This document shows, piece after piece, positions 27,795-37,114 of a stretch of 64,000 bases of DNA. The stretch's first letter is position 1, and each line of letters begins with the position of its first letter. The stretch is from Pedobacter sp. SYP-B3415. Its GTDB lineage: Bacteria; Bacteroidota; Bacteroidia; Sphingobacteriales; Sphingobacteriaceae. The position numbers and the translations under genes were made by a program. The notes beneath the pieces are model-generated. The model was not told where the DNA came from. It worked only from the letters and a program-made list of their open reading frames with translations, and searched no databases. The stretch spans positions 186,001-250,000 of the forward strand of contig NZ_RXNQ01000022.1 in assembly GCF_004138205.1 (NCBI RefSeq), in the 5' to 3' direction.

Positions 27795-27843
27795 TAACTT
27801 AAAGTTGGTAACTTTATGAAAGTTACCAACTTTGCAGGAGTCG
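27795..27843. repeat. Palindromic intergenic repeat, copy B
   Basis: Same 49-bp block as 58-106 in reverse orientation: AAAGTTGGTAACTTT (27801-27815), ATG spacer, reverse complement (27819-27833), then GCAGGAGTCG. The central 3 bp differ between copies while both arms are identical. It lies 3' of the TolC gene. Confidence 0.75.
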
Positions 27844-27972
27844 TACTCTGTTCGGCTTTTTTCAATTTGAATAAAATATTGCGCCGCCATGGGTATTACC
27901 GCCTTTGAAGTATGGTGCTGATAGATTGTATATATTCTTTCACATATCCCCCGGCTTGATGCAGTAACTTGG

Positions 27973-29409
27973 CTACCTCCTCGTACCCGCTTTGTAATAA
28001 AGCTCTGCAAGTGTCTTCTGGTAGCCCGCTATCATTTCTTCCCGCTTTATTTTCATATCAATCAGCTTAGACTCGCGTGTGTTGATGAGAAACAGTGTGC
28101 TTTCACCAAGATCGAATTTAGACGATTCGCCATTAAGCAATACCTGCTGATTTGCTATGCTTTGCAATTGTACGGCCAGCTGGGCGTCGTAAGCTTGCAG
28201 GCTGTTATAACTTGAAACAATTGCATTCCGTATCTCCCGGTTCGATTGCTGGAGATCAAAGGCAACCTCCATTTGTTTCACTTTTACCTCGCGCAGTTTT
28301 CCCCGCTCTGTGCGTAAAAACAGCGGAAAAGCGAATTCGAGTCCGACTTTATAATTACCCATATTAAAATCATAATAGTTGGGAACATATTCGTTGAACC
28401 AGGTCCTGCTGGATAAAAGCGAGCCGGTTACATTCAGCTTTGGTTTAAGCAATTCGGCCCGGTACCGGCGTTCAATAGCCAGTTGCTCGGTTTTGGTACG
28501 TAGTTTTATCAGCTCTGGGTGCTGCTCGTCAGCAAAACGCAGCAGGGTATCCAGCAGCTCGTTTTCCGGCCGGTTGCGGACGCGGTCTATTGCCGGCGGC
28601 CGTGCAAACTCCGGTAGTTCGAGCGGGTTGTTGTCGTCATTCCACAAATGATTTGAAAGCGTCAGCCGCGCGTTCGTCAGCTCTACCTTCATTTTTTCAA
28701 GCTGGATCACCCGGTCCTGCACCGTGATCGCCGCCTCTACCGAATCGATACTGGCCTTGTCGCCAAGAGTGGTCTGCCGGCTTATCGCTTTAAAGCGTGT
28801 TTCGGCAAGTTCAACGCCCTCAGAGATGAGCTGATACTGGTTATAAGCGAAATACCAGTTCCAGTAATCTTTCACAATATCGTACCACAATGCATTGATG
28901 CGTTTTACACGCTCAGCCTCTGCATAATTCACCATGACCCGTGCCTGGCGCAGCGTACTGCGCCTGGAATCGATCAGAAACCCCTGGCCCAGCGGAATGC
29001 TGAGGCCTACACCAGTCAGACCTGCTGTCGAGGTCTGCGTTTCAGGATTTACATAGTCGCCTACATTTCGGTCGTAGCCAATTTTCAGGTCGGCGCCTGC
29101 AAGCCAGAGCGGCACTTTCAGCTCGCTCATCCAGCGGTTGTAATAATCCGTGTTTCCAAAGACCTTGCGACCAAAGCTTGCTTTTAACGAGGGGTCAAAA
29201 TAACCCAGTGCCTGCATTACATCGGCCCTGGCTGACTCGCTCAGCAAACCAGCCTGTTTCATGATCGGGTGGTTGCGAAACACAATTTCTTCAAGATCTC
29301 CGATTTGAAAGACCTGCGCCGAATCCGGCTGCTGCTGGGCCATGCTGCCGGATGCCTGAAGCATCAGCAGGAGAAACAGCAATCTGGCAAGCGCTTTTAT
29401 CCCTTTCAT
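27973..29409 (-). CDS. TolC family outer membrane efflux protein
   Basis: A 478-residue outer-membrane channel with signal peptide MKGIKALARLLFLLLMLQAS. Two OEP repeats of long helices (about 100-260 and 290-475; for example RVKRINALWYDIVKDYWNWY and REIRNAIVSSYNSLQAYDAQ) are typical of TolC. Start 29409 is chosen after the HlyD stop at 29429. Third gene of an export operon: ABC-type membrane protein, HlyD adaptor, TolC. Confidence 0.92.
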   Translation of the reverse strand: MKGIKALARLLFLLLMLQASGSMAQQQPDSAQVFQIGDLEEIVFRNHPIMKQAGLLSESARADVMQALGYFDPSLKASFGRKVFGNTDYYNRWMSELKVPLWLAGADLKIGYDRNVGDYVNPETQTSTAGLTGVGLSIPLGQGFLIDSRRSTLRQARVMVNYAEAERVKRINALWYDIVKDYWNWYFAYNQYQLISEGVELAETRFKAISRQTTLGDKASIDSVEAAITVQDRVIQLEKMKVELTNARLTLSNHLWNDDNNPLELPEFARPPAIDRVRNRPENELLDTLLRFADEQHPELIKLRTKTEQLAIERRYRAELLKPKLNVTGSLLSSRTWFNEYVPNYYDFNMGNYKVGLEFAFPLFLRTERGKLREVKVKQMEVAFDLQQSNREIRNAIVSSYNSLQAYDAQLAVQLQSIANQQVLLNGESSKFDLGESTLFLINTRESKLIDMKIKREEMIAGYQKTLAELYYKAGTRR

Positions 29410-29428
29410 ATTCTTTTTCAACTTCCTC

Positions 29429-30793
29429 CTATTTCGACTTGTCATCAGCCACTTTTGGTTCTTTCTCCAGGCTTGGCGGAAAGCCGTTTAGCTGTCGCCA
29501 GATCTCATACCAGACGGGAACCGAATTCAAGATCACCCGGCCGTACACACCTGAACCCTGGCGCAGTTGCTCCGGCCAGGCTTCATCGCCTTCAGGCACA
29601 GGCAACTGCTGTCGGATGAGCACACGGTACGTTCCGTTGGCGCTGCTCATACGGTCGATCGAAAACACGCGACCCGCAAAGGTGCCGACAGCAACAGAAG
29701 GCCAGCCCGAAAATTGCACAGATGGCCAGCCTTCAAACTGCAGACGCACATTGCTGTTGTCAAGAATCAGCGGCACATCCATGGCGTTGACATAAATTTC
29801 GGCAGCCACCAGCGGTGTTTTTGGCTGCAGCGTTGCAACTGATTCGCCTTCTTTGATATTCTCACCTACACCTGCCTTCATGGCTTTGATCACATAACCG
29901 TCTTGCGGCGCACGTACAACATAGAGGCCGCGACGGAAATCAATGTTGGCAATCTCATTCCGTAACTTTGCGATATCGCCCTGGGCAGACGCCTGACCAG
30001 AAAGTGCCGTCCCCATATCAGATTGCGCTTTTGCAAGCGACTCCTGGTATTTCGCACGGATGTTGTCCAGCTCTATGCGCGCGTTCAGCAGCGCCTGGCG
30101 GGAGCTATTCAGCTTGTTTTCCTGCGCAATCAGCTTTGCGTTGTCATTCTGTACATTCAGGCGGCGGGTCTCAATATCGGTCAGAGAGAAAAGCCCATCT
30201 TTATAGCCCTGCTCGTACCTTTTCAGCCGGGCCTGGCTTACGCTGTAAAACTGGCGAACAGCAACCAGGTCGGCGCTGTCGCTCTTTACATAGTTGATAC
30301 TCTGCTGAACCTTGTTTTCGGCAGCTACGAGCTGAAACTTCAGCCCACTGTTCAGCGCCGCAATCTGGGCCTGGGTAGCGCGCATTTTCTGCCTGGCGGC
30401 ATCTGCACTGCCTTCTTTGGCTCTGAGCTGCTCATCAAGCCGCTGTGGCAGGTTCGGATCAAAATACGACTGATTGATCTCTGAAATGACCAGAATCGTA
30501 TCGCCTTTTTTCACTTCCTGACCTTCGCTCACGTACCAGCGTTCTATGCGGCCGCCGATCTGGTTTTGTACCGTCTGCGGACGGTCTTCGGGCCGCAGCG
30601 CAGTCACCGTTCCCCGGCCCGGAATGGTTTGGCGCCAGGGCAGGAAAAGAATAATCACGAAGATGATAAAGACGATAAGCATGATGCGATTAAGCAGCAC
30701 AACCTTATGTACCCGCAGCAGCGCAGCGTTGGTTTTGTCTGACAGGTTTTCCCAGTTGGCCCGGTGAATGTTCTGGTTGCGCAGGCTAGCCAT
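29429..30793 (-). CDS. HlyD family membrane fusion (periplasmic adaptor) protein
   Basis: 454 residues. One N-terminal membrane helix (about 30-50, VVLLNRIMLIVFIIFVIILF), a first lipoyl half (TVTALRPEDRPQTVQNQIGG), a long coiled-coil hairpin (about 120-300), a second lipoyl half (VRAPQDGYVIKAMKAGVGEN) and a beta-barrel domain to the C-terminus. HlyD-type adaptors link an inner-membrane ABC exporter to TolC. The start overlaps the upstream ABC-type gene by 8 bp (30786-30793), implying translational coupling. Confidence 0.92.
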   Translation of the reverse strand: MASLRNQNIHRANWENLSDKTNAALLRVHKVVLLNRIMLIVFIIFVIILFLPWRQTIPGRGTVTALRPEDRPQTVQNQIGGRIERWYVSEGQEVKKGDTILVISEINQSYFDPNLPQRLDEQLRAKEGSADAARQKMRATQAQIAALNSGLKFQLVAAENKVQQSINYVKSDSADLVAVRQFYSVSQARLKRYEQGYKDGLFSLTDIETRRLNVQNDNAKLIAQENKLNSSRQALLNARIELDNIRAKYQESLAKAQSDMGTALSGQASAQGDIAKLRNEIANIDFRRGLYVVRAPQDGYVIKAMKAGVGENIKEGESVATLQPKTPLVAAEIYVNAMDVPLILDNSNVRLQFEGWPSVQFSGWPSVAVGTFAGRVFSIDRMSSANGTYRVLIRQQLPVPEGDEAWPEQLRQGSGVYGRVILNSVPVWYEIWRQLNGFPPSLEKEPKVADDKSK

Positions 30794-31793
30794 GGGTCAC
30801 CTCCTCTCCGTCTTCCAGTTCAAGGTCGGTTAATACGGCCAGTTTTTCCGCACTTGTTACCATGTCGAATACCGTATTCATGTTAGTGAGCAGTTTCTCG
30901 ACTGCGTAGCTAATCTGTACGATAATAACCTCGGCGGCAACAAATTGCCCGAAGGTCATCTGCCGGTCAATCACGAAATAAGAACCCATTAACAGCAAGG
31001 CACCCATCAGCACGGCCCGGATCAGGATGGAGCCGGCAAAAAACTTGCGCAGAACCCGAAAATGGTCATTTCTGGCCCGAAGGTAATCGGCGGTCATATC
31101 GTCTGTGCGTCGCATGGCTTCTTTCTTTTTTTCTTTGCTGCCGCGAAAGTCATCCAGATTGCCTGCAATGTCTTCGAGGAAAGCGACCACCTCGTATTTA
31201 TGACCGGATTCCTGGATACTGGTTCTAACCGCATCGCGGTAATACAGTGCAATGATGAAAGCCAGGATAAGGACTATAAAAAGACCAAAAGCCATATACA
31301 CGGGGTGGTAGAAGGAAAGCAGGATGGCACTGAATACGATCAGTACGATGGCCGCAACAATCTCTACCAAAAGTTTGACCAGGCCTTTCTGGATGGTCAC
31401 GATATCAAAGAACCGGTTTACCAGTTCGGGCGGAAAAACGCCTGTCAGTTCAGATTTCTTGATCCGCGGCAGGCGATAGGCAAATTCAAGCGAGGTGCGC
31501 GCAAAGATCTTTTGCTCAACCAGTTCAACCAGCGTCAGCTGACCGATAAGCAGCAGCCCGCCTACCAGGATACCGATCAGTACCACGGCGATAAGGATAT
31601 AAGTTGAGCTGTACATGGCGCCGTTACTCAGCAGGTTAAAAATGGCGGTTGTGCCTAAGGGCAGGGTGAGACCGAGCAAGCCGATCAGAATAGCGTATAA
31701 AAATATATAGTTGATGGTTCGGCGCTCCAGGTGGAGAATGCCTACCAATCGTTGCCAGGGCTTCAACGCCGGCATATCGTTCGTATGCTTCAT
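30786..31793 (-). CDS. ABC exporter transmembrane-domain protein lacking the ATPase domain
   Basis: 335 residues matching the type-1 ABC exporter membrane domain (six helices; for example NYIFLYAILIGLLGLTLPLG, IVAAIVLIVFSAILLSFYHP, LIRAVLMGALLLMGSYFVID). The end (SAEKLAVLTDLELEDGEEV) is where a nucleotide-binding domain normally begins, but the gene stops and the hlyD start overlaps it. No Walker A, signature or Walker B motif is present, and no separate ATPase gene is nearby. Start MKHTNDMPAL chosen. Either it pairs with an ATPase encoded elsewhere or it works without ATP hydrolysis. Confidence 0.85.
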   Translation of the reverse strand: MKHTNDMPALKPWQRLVGILHLERRTINYIFLYAILIGLLGLTLPLGTTAIFNLLSNGAMYSSTYILIAVVLIGILVGGLLLIGQLTLVELVEQKIFARTSLEFAYRLPRIKKSELTGVFPPELVNRFFDIVTIQKGLVKLLVEIVAAIVLIVFSAILLSFYHPVYMAFGLFIVLILAFIIALYYRDAVRTSIQESGHKYEVVAFLEDIAGNLDDFRGSKEKKKEAMRRTDDMTADYLRARNDHFRVLRKFFAGSILIRAVLMGALLLMGSYFVIDRQMTFGQFVAAEVIIVQISYAVEKLLTNMNTVFDMVTSAEKLAVLTDLELEDGEEVTHG

Positions 31794-31874
31794 AATAACA
31801 CATGAGGATGTATAGAAACTGATAGTTGGTACCGGGCGGCATGGATGCCGCAACCGGTCAGGGAACAGGGAATG

Positions 31875-32210
31875 TTAGCCCAGTTCGGGCGGCTCAGTCG
31901 GGATGGCGATGAGGGGTTTGGTTACGGCGGCAGAAAGATAAACGCGGTCATGCGGCCTGAGCGACATGGCTTCTTTGAAGGCCAGGCGGTTCATTTCAGG
32001 ATGCTCACAAAAGAGCTGTTTTTTCATGCCCCGGCCGGATTTCTCATCCTTAGTGTTTTTCTCCTCTTCTGTAGGCTGTTCGCCTTCAAAGGTTTTGACA
32101 ATGCAGGAGAATTTGCTCTTCATAGACGTCGCTGCCTTGAGGCCAAAGCCAATGAACAAAGCCATGCTGAGAAAATAAACTAAAAATCGCCCTCTGAAAA
32201 TTCCGATCAT
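31875..32210 (-). CDS. Small membrane-anchored hypothetical protein
   Basis: About 111 residues. N-terminal membrane anchor MIGIFRGRFLVYFLSMALFIG, then a charged linker (GEQPTEEEKNTKDEKSGRG) and a small C-terminal region with two Cys. Not recognised. It lies 81 bp upstream of the ABC-type gene in the same direction, so it may belong to the export operon. Start could be 32243. Confidence 0.5.
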   Translation of the reverse strand: MIGIFRGRFLVYFLSMALFIGFGLKAATSMKSKFSCIVKTFEGEQPTEEEKNTKDEKSGRGMKKQLFCEHPEMNRLAFKEAMSLRPHDRVYLSAAVTKPLIAIPTEPPELG

Positions 32211-32423
32211 CGGGTACAAATATATATCCGGCATGCTTTTCACAATAGGTTTAAACCAGATTCGAATACAGTTCGTTGCTGTTTGACAAGCAGATGACGA
32301 CGAGATTAGAAAGTTATTAGAAAGTTGATGCGATTTGTTTAGAAAATTAGTTTTGTGCCAGTCATTAAATTTACTGGCAGTTGGGGTTTAGGATTGAAAG
32401 ATGATGCCCGTAGGTCATGGCGC

Positions 32424-33266
32424 TCATCTCATTTCTGTGGATCTCAGCCAGATCAGACGGTTCTGTTTGTCGATCCGGTATACATCCTGCCACCAGCGAG
32501 CCCCCCCCCGACAGGCCGAGTAGATCAGTTTTTCTTTAGGATTCACCGTCACATCGCACAGGCAGGAACATTTGCTGCGCGTGTCTGTCGGTTCGGCCAG
32601 CAGCTTGAATCGTTTATCGGCCGGATCATATAACCAGATGTTGAAGATTCGATAAACGCCCATGCCGGCATCAGGCAGTGAGAATGCGAGGTCATCATAC
32701 CCATCGAAATTGTAATCCTCGATGTTAGCAGCGCGTGTTACATCCGGGTTGTCATGCGAAGGCAGCCTCGGACTTGCAACATGCCCATCCGGATAGCTGA
32801 ACATAAACTGATTGGCTTCGCCCGAAGGGTTAAAGGTAATAAGCACGCCCTGAAGCAGATATTTTTCTACGCGTTCCGACGCGATATTTTTAGGGTCCCC
32901 GACCAAATTAAACCGGCGACCGTCTTTCTTCCGCAGGTACCAGGCATCGGCCACCTTTCCAGATTGTTCGGTAATAACATATGTGCCCGTCACTTTACCA
33001 TTAAACACCTCAGCCCAGGTATAATGGTAACCTTCCGGCTGCCCGTTTGAATGTTTTAAAACACTTCTGACAAACCTGGTAAGCCGCAACGGGATAAATC
33101 CCCGCTGCCCGGTATATTGCACAAAAGCACCCTTGCCTTCCGTTGTACAGCTAATCTGAAGGCTGAATGGCCGGGTTTCGCTGGCAGCGGTTAAATGAAA
33201 CGTTTTTGCATAACCCCCGGCGGTTGAAATAAGGATGAGCAGCAAGGTTTGAATGAATCTGGTCAT
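32424..33266 (-). CDS. Secreted protein with FG-GAP-like repeat (XAC2610-like)
   Basis: 280 residues with signal peptide MTRFIQTLLLILISTAGGYA. The C-terminal half contains NIEDYNFDGYDDLAFSLPDA, a D-x-N-x-D-x-D-D calcium-binding-type loop as in integrin-like FG-GAP repeats, and later RSKCSCLCDVTVNPKEKLIY. Resembles XAC2610-type proteins; function unknown. Monocistronic. Confidence 0.7.
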   Translation of the reverse strand: MTRFIQTLLLILISTAGGYAKTFHLTAASETRPFSLQISCTTEGKGAFVQYTGQRGFIPLRLTRFVRSVLKHSNGQPEGYHYTWAEVFNGKVTGTYVITEQSGKVADAWYLRKKDGRRFNLVGDPKNIASERVEKYLLQGVLITFNPSGEANQFMFSYPDGHVASPRLPSHDNPDVTRAANIEDYNFDGYDDLAFSLPDAGMGVYRIFNIWLYDPADKRFKLLAEPTDTRSKCSCLCDVTVNPKEKLIYSACRGGARWWQDVYRIDKQNRLIWLRSTEMR

Positions 33267-33604
33267 TGTGAACGGTAATGAAGGTAGAATCTTTGATGAT
33301 TGTATTACAAGACGTTATTTAACTGCTTTTGTTTATTGAACATATTCATTTCCGGGTTAAATCCAGTTTTCAAGAAAAACTTCACCTTACGAGGCATTTA
33401 CCGCAAAACCTTAGTTGCTGAATCCCTGCAGACAGGCCTGAGGTTCGCTTATCTGGTCATTATCGCAGAACCGGTCTAAGCTAATCAACAAGCCTACAGA
33501 TTTTGATCCGCATTTTCCCGTTTCACAAACCAAATCCCCCCTAAGATGTTCAAACTTTTGCTCACCGGCGTAAACCGACGCCGGGAGCCTCAGCTTACTC
33601 AATT
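33267..33604. other. 338-bp intergenic region
   Basis: Divergent promoters of the FG-GAP-like gene and alkB lie here. No RNA gene, repeat or convincing small coding region seen. Confidence 0.4.
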
Positions 33605-34255
33605 ATGGAAACAGCACTGCCCGGATTATTCCTTTACCCAAACTTTATTGATGAAATGCGCGAACAGCAGTTGCTCGATGAGATTGACAGCCAGACCTGG
33701 CTCGTCGATTACCTGCGTAGGCTTCAATATTACGGTTACCGCAATGAGCTGGAAAAGCCGTACAATTTGGTGCCGTTCCCCGTCGAAATGCCCCCGTTCA
33801 TGCGCCGTTTGTCAGAAGAGCTGGTTGAGAACGGCATTATCCTGCTGCAGCCAGATCAGGTTATTATCAACGAATACGTACCGGGCGAAGGCATCAAGCC
33901 ACACAAAGACAGGGCGTATTATGAGAACCAGATTTGCGGCGTTAACCTGGGCAGCGGCTGCATCATGCGGTTTATCAAGGGGCAGTATGAGGAAGTAATA
34001 AACATCGAAATTCCGCGGCGCTCCGCCTATGTCATGCAGGATGACGCACGGAAAAAATGGAAACATGCCATTCCTCCGCGAAAAAAAGACAATATTGAGG
34101 GAAATGTTAAACATCGCGACCGGCGGGTATCGATCACCTATCGCAAGGTGAAGCCCAAACAGGTACATTCCTTGAATCCCGAAGGCAAGGTAGCCGGGAT
34201 GCTCCGGGAGAACTTTGATTTCAGCGCCGGCCAAATCGCAAACATAGCCAGATAA
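33605..34255 (+). CDS. alkB: AlkB-like 2-oxoglutarate/Fe(II) dioxygenase
   Basis: A 216-residue DNA/RNA repair dioxygenase. Iron ligands: HxD in GIKPHKDRAYY (about 100) and the distal His in KWKHAIPPR (about 159). The 2-oxoglutarate-binding Arg is in RRVSITYRKVK (about 177-184). INEYVPGEGIKPH is the family signature. Would remove 1-alkyl lesions from adenine or cytosine by oxidative demethylation. Monocistronic. Confidence 0.9.
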   Translation: METALPGLFLYPNFIDEMREQQLLDEIDSQTWLVDYLRRLQYYGYRNELEKPYNLVPFPVEMPPFMRRLSEELVENGIILLQPDQVIINEYVPGEGIKPHKDRAYYENQICGVNLGSGCIMRFIKGQYEEVINIEIPRRSAYVMQDDARKKWKHAIPPRKKDNIEGNVKHRDRRVSITYRKVKPKQVHSLNPEGKVAGMLRENFDFSAGQIANIAR

Positions 34256-34373
34256 CATCAGGGGTCAAGTGATACGCATTGTTAAGTTAACAGATTGCTG
34301 ACCTGCCATCAAATGTTAAATATTTTGCAGCACCAGCAACCATTATCTATCTTGCCCCTGCTATATAACCATC

Positions 34374-35048
34374 ATGAAATACACGCTTCTCATTCCTGCT
34401 TTCTTGTTTTGTATTGCTGCGAAAGCCCAGGTCAGTTCGTTCAACATCGACAGTACAAAGTTTAACCAGCCGTTGAAAGCCAGTCTGGACAGCATTTTCC
34501 TGGCAGACCAGGCCCCACGCCTCCGCTATATGGAAGCCCGCCAGAAAAAAGAGAGTCAGACGCATATAGATAGCCTGCGTACCATCATGGTGCAGGAAGA
34601 TAAAAGGAACCTGGCAAAGTGCCTGGCTATCCTGGAAAAACATGGCTGGCAGGGTCCGCAGAAAGTTGGTATGATCGGCAGCCAGGCCTTATTTCTGGTT
34701 ATACAGCACGCCGATCTGGAAACGCAGAAAAAATACCTGCCAATGATCCGCGAAGCCGAAAACAAAGGTGAGATCCTGTCGAGCAACCTGGCCATTCTTG
34801 AAGACCGTATCAATGTGCGCGAGGGTAAGCAGCAACTGTTCGGCAGCCAGGCTTTTACAGATAAACAAAGCGGCAAGCTTTATTTCTACCCTATTGCCAA
34901 CATCGATCAGCTTGAAAAAAACCGGAAACGCATGGGACTGCTGCCCATGCCTGACTACGCCAGGCAGCTTAACATAGACTGGGACCCGGAAGTGTATAAG
35001 AAAATGCTGCCTGAGATCGAGCAAATTGTTGCAAGGCAGAAAATATAA
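34374..35048 (+). CDS. Exported DUF6624-like protein
   Basis: 224 residues with signal peptide MKYTLLIPAFLFCIAAKAQ. Helical; core features KHGWQGPQKVGMIGSQALFL, VIQHADLETQKKYLPMI and EDRINVREGKQQLFGSQ fit DUF6624. Function unknown. Confidence 0.8.
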   Translation: MKYTLLIPAFLFCIAAKAQVSSFNIDSTKFNQPLKASLDSIFLADQAPRLRYMEARQKKESQTHIDSLRTIMVQEDKRNLAKCLAILEKHGWQGPQKVGMIGSQALFLVIQHADLETQKKYLPMIREAENKGEILSSNLAILEDRINVREGKQQLFGSQAFTDKQSGKLYFYPIANIDQLEKNRKRMGLLPMPDYARQLNIDWDPEVYKKMLPEIEQIVARQKI

Positions 35049-35080
35049 GATGAGCTCATAGTACGACAATCGTCAGACAA

Positions 35081-35665
35081 TTAAACTACGCTTTGCCTGT
35101 CGGGATTTAAGTAATTGAAGTTGGATTTTTCAAATTGTTCCTCAAGCGCATCAACTCCATTTTTTATTTTATATTCCCTTTCGGCTGCTGTAATTGGAAT
35201 CAACCAATAAAAATTAACCGTCATCTGCGCATTAAATTTGAGCGTTTCCAGCTTAGGTCCATCCAGATAAGGTAAAGAAATCAGACCATATTCACATCGT
35301 GATGTGCCTTGCCAGGGCTGGCCGAAATTCACCGTATGCCACAGGGATAAGTTGGAACCGGTATGGTGATAATCGCTTACGGCAGTCAGCAATTCTATAA
35401 TACCTTCATCCCTTGTCTCTGAAAACATATGCAATTCTACCGGCGTGTTTTGGGTTGCTGATGACATCCCGCATGTGGCATAAGTCCAGCACATTCGTTG
35501 TGCTGTGGGTTTAAATTCCAGTATTTCAAGTTGAGAGTTCGATTTAACATTGGGTCCTTTCAACCATTTTCTGATTTCAAAGTTGTTGCCCCAACTATTT
35601 ATGTAATGTTGTCTGATATGCTCTTCGCTGGCATTTGCAGACATCGGTTTTGGCCTTGTCTTCAT
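35081..35665 (-). CDS. Suppressor-of-fused (SUFU) domain protein
   Basis: 194 residues, no signal peptide. C-terminal pattern LISLPYLDGPKLETLKFN and FYWLIPITAAEREYKIKNGV, followed by DALEEQFEK, matches bacterial SUFU-family proteins. Bacterial members often act as immunity proteins, but no toxin gene is adjacent here. Convergent with the DUF6624-like gene. Confidence 0.7.
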   Translation of the reverse strand: MKTRPKPMSANASEEHIRQHYINSWGNNFEIRKWLKGPNVKSNSQLEILEFKPTAQRMCWTYATCGMSSATQNTPVELHMFSETRDEGIIELLTAVSDYHHTGSNLSLWHTVNFGQPWQGTSRCEYGLISLPYLDGPKLETLKFNAQMTVNFYWLIPITAAEREYKIKNGVDALEEQFEKSNFNYLNPDRQSVV

Positions 35666-35891
35666 ATAATTTATTTATGACGATGCTTAGTTTCCTGCCG
35701 CACGCCGGTTTACTGCGAAGGGTTTGATATCTAATCAAGCACATCACAACACATTCGATAACAGCTATCCAGTCACAGACGGACTATTTTTGACGAGAAG
35801 CGATTTGTGAGCAATCTCGTAAATCTCTGAAACAATCAGAAGCTAAAAATACATGTGCTGCGGTTAGCTCTCTCTGATTAGCTTTATGAAA

Positions 35892-36935
35892 TTACATTTC
35901 TACAGGCTCCTGGTCGTTTGTTGTGGATTTATATCCTTCCAATGCCGTCCAAAGCTGTTTTTTGAGCTGTTTAACCAGAATACGCGGACCAAATACCCGA
36001 ATCTTCGATCCGAAGCCCAGTAGTTCGCGCTCGAGCTCAAAATTGAGAATGACACGTATGCTAAAAATCTTCCCCGTTTCGTTCTCTGTCAGCAGCTTTT
36101 GCGTATGATGCAGAGGTTTGGTAATTATATAAGGCGCACTGGCTTTATCAATCCAGAACACCACTTCACAATCACGCTGATTCGGATTCTTGGTTACGCC
36201 TATCACATCATTGTAGTAGGTGCTTAAATCCAACTGCGTATTTTCGCGGTAATCGTCTGCATGTTCCTCAACAGTTTGTATTCGGTCTAATGCCAGCGTG
36301 AGCAAAGGAGCATACCGCTGGTGCGATTGACCCAGCACAAACCAGCGGTTTCGGTATTCTTTTAACAGATATCCGCTAAAACAGAAGGTATTCGGTTCAC
36401 GTGCTTTAAATGATTGATAAGTGACACAAAGCGTACGTTTTGCAACTATAGCTTTGCGTATTACTTCTATCCACTCCAGGCCCTTCAGATTATCGTTCTT
36501 CTCAAGCTCAATTACTGGTGCACTGCGCGTTCTCTGCGCATATATCTTGTCTTCCAACTTGCTGACCATCTCGTTTACATCAGCAAAATGACCGAAGCCT
36601 TTAAATTGTTTCAGCAAGCTGGATACTTCACCCAACACCTGAATATCTTGTTGATTTAGCGGACTGTTTGTAATGCTGTAGTGCTTGTCAGTGTAGGTAT
36701 AGTATTTTTTATCCGTTACTATTATTGGCGCTTCGTAACCAAGTTTATTACCGCGCATCATTTCAATATCAGCCTGTACAGTGCGGCGGCTCACACCTGT
36801 GTCAATTCCCTGGTATTCATAAATCGCATCACTGCAGGCTTCAATCAAATCGTTCAGTGTCCATCTTCTTTTTCGGTTTTGCAGGCACCGGTCTATAGTT
36901 CGGTAGCGAATCAGGGCATTTCGGTTAACAGGCAT
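35892..36935 (-). CDS. WYL-domain transcriptional regulator
   Basis: 347 residues. N-terminal winged helix (about 1-80, RYRTIDRCLQNRKRRWTLND, GVSRRTVQADIEMMR). WYL domain at about 150-240 with the expected order of basic and aromatic residues (LCVTYQSFKAREPNTFCFSG, YLLKEYRNRWFVLGQSH). C-terminal WCX-like extension to the end. Start MPVNRNALIR preferred. Divergent from rtcB, so it likely controls RNA ligase expression in response to an unknown ligand or nucleic acid. Confidence 0.9.
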   Translation of the reverse strand: MPVNRNALIRYRTIDRCLQNRKRRWTLNDLIEACSDAIYEYQGIDTGVSRRTVQADIEMMRGNKLGYEAPIIVTDKKYYTYTDKHYSITNSPLNQQDIQVLGEVSSLLKQFKGFGHFADVNEMVSKLEDKIYAQRTRSAPVIELEKNDNLKGLEWIEVIRKAIVAKRTLCVTYQSFKAREPNTFCFSGYLLKEYRNRWFVLGQSHQRYAPLLTLALDRIQTVEEHADDYRENTQLDLSTYYNDVIGVTKNPNQRDCEVVFWIDKASAPYIITKPLHHTQKLLTENETGKIFSIRVILNFELERELLGFGSKIRVFGPRILVKQLKKQLWTALEGYKSTTNDQEPVEM

Positions 36936-37114
36936 TGGTTCTGAGATATTTTTGATGAATTTAAAAATTAACTTTTTCTGCGCAAATACACTGCGCACTG
37001 GCTGTTTCTCTTTGTACTGTCGGAAGTGGGAACGCGCTCGCAGAGGTCCCTCTCTCTGTTTGGAGAGAAGATGTTGGGCCTGAATTTATAAATAGATAAC
37101 TGACAACAATAAAT

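Noticed and set aside
58..27843. Paired AAAGTT palindromes as ends of a large transposon
   Set aside because: No target duplication or transposase was found at either copy, and both are ordinary 3' intergenic positions.
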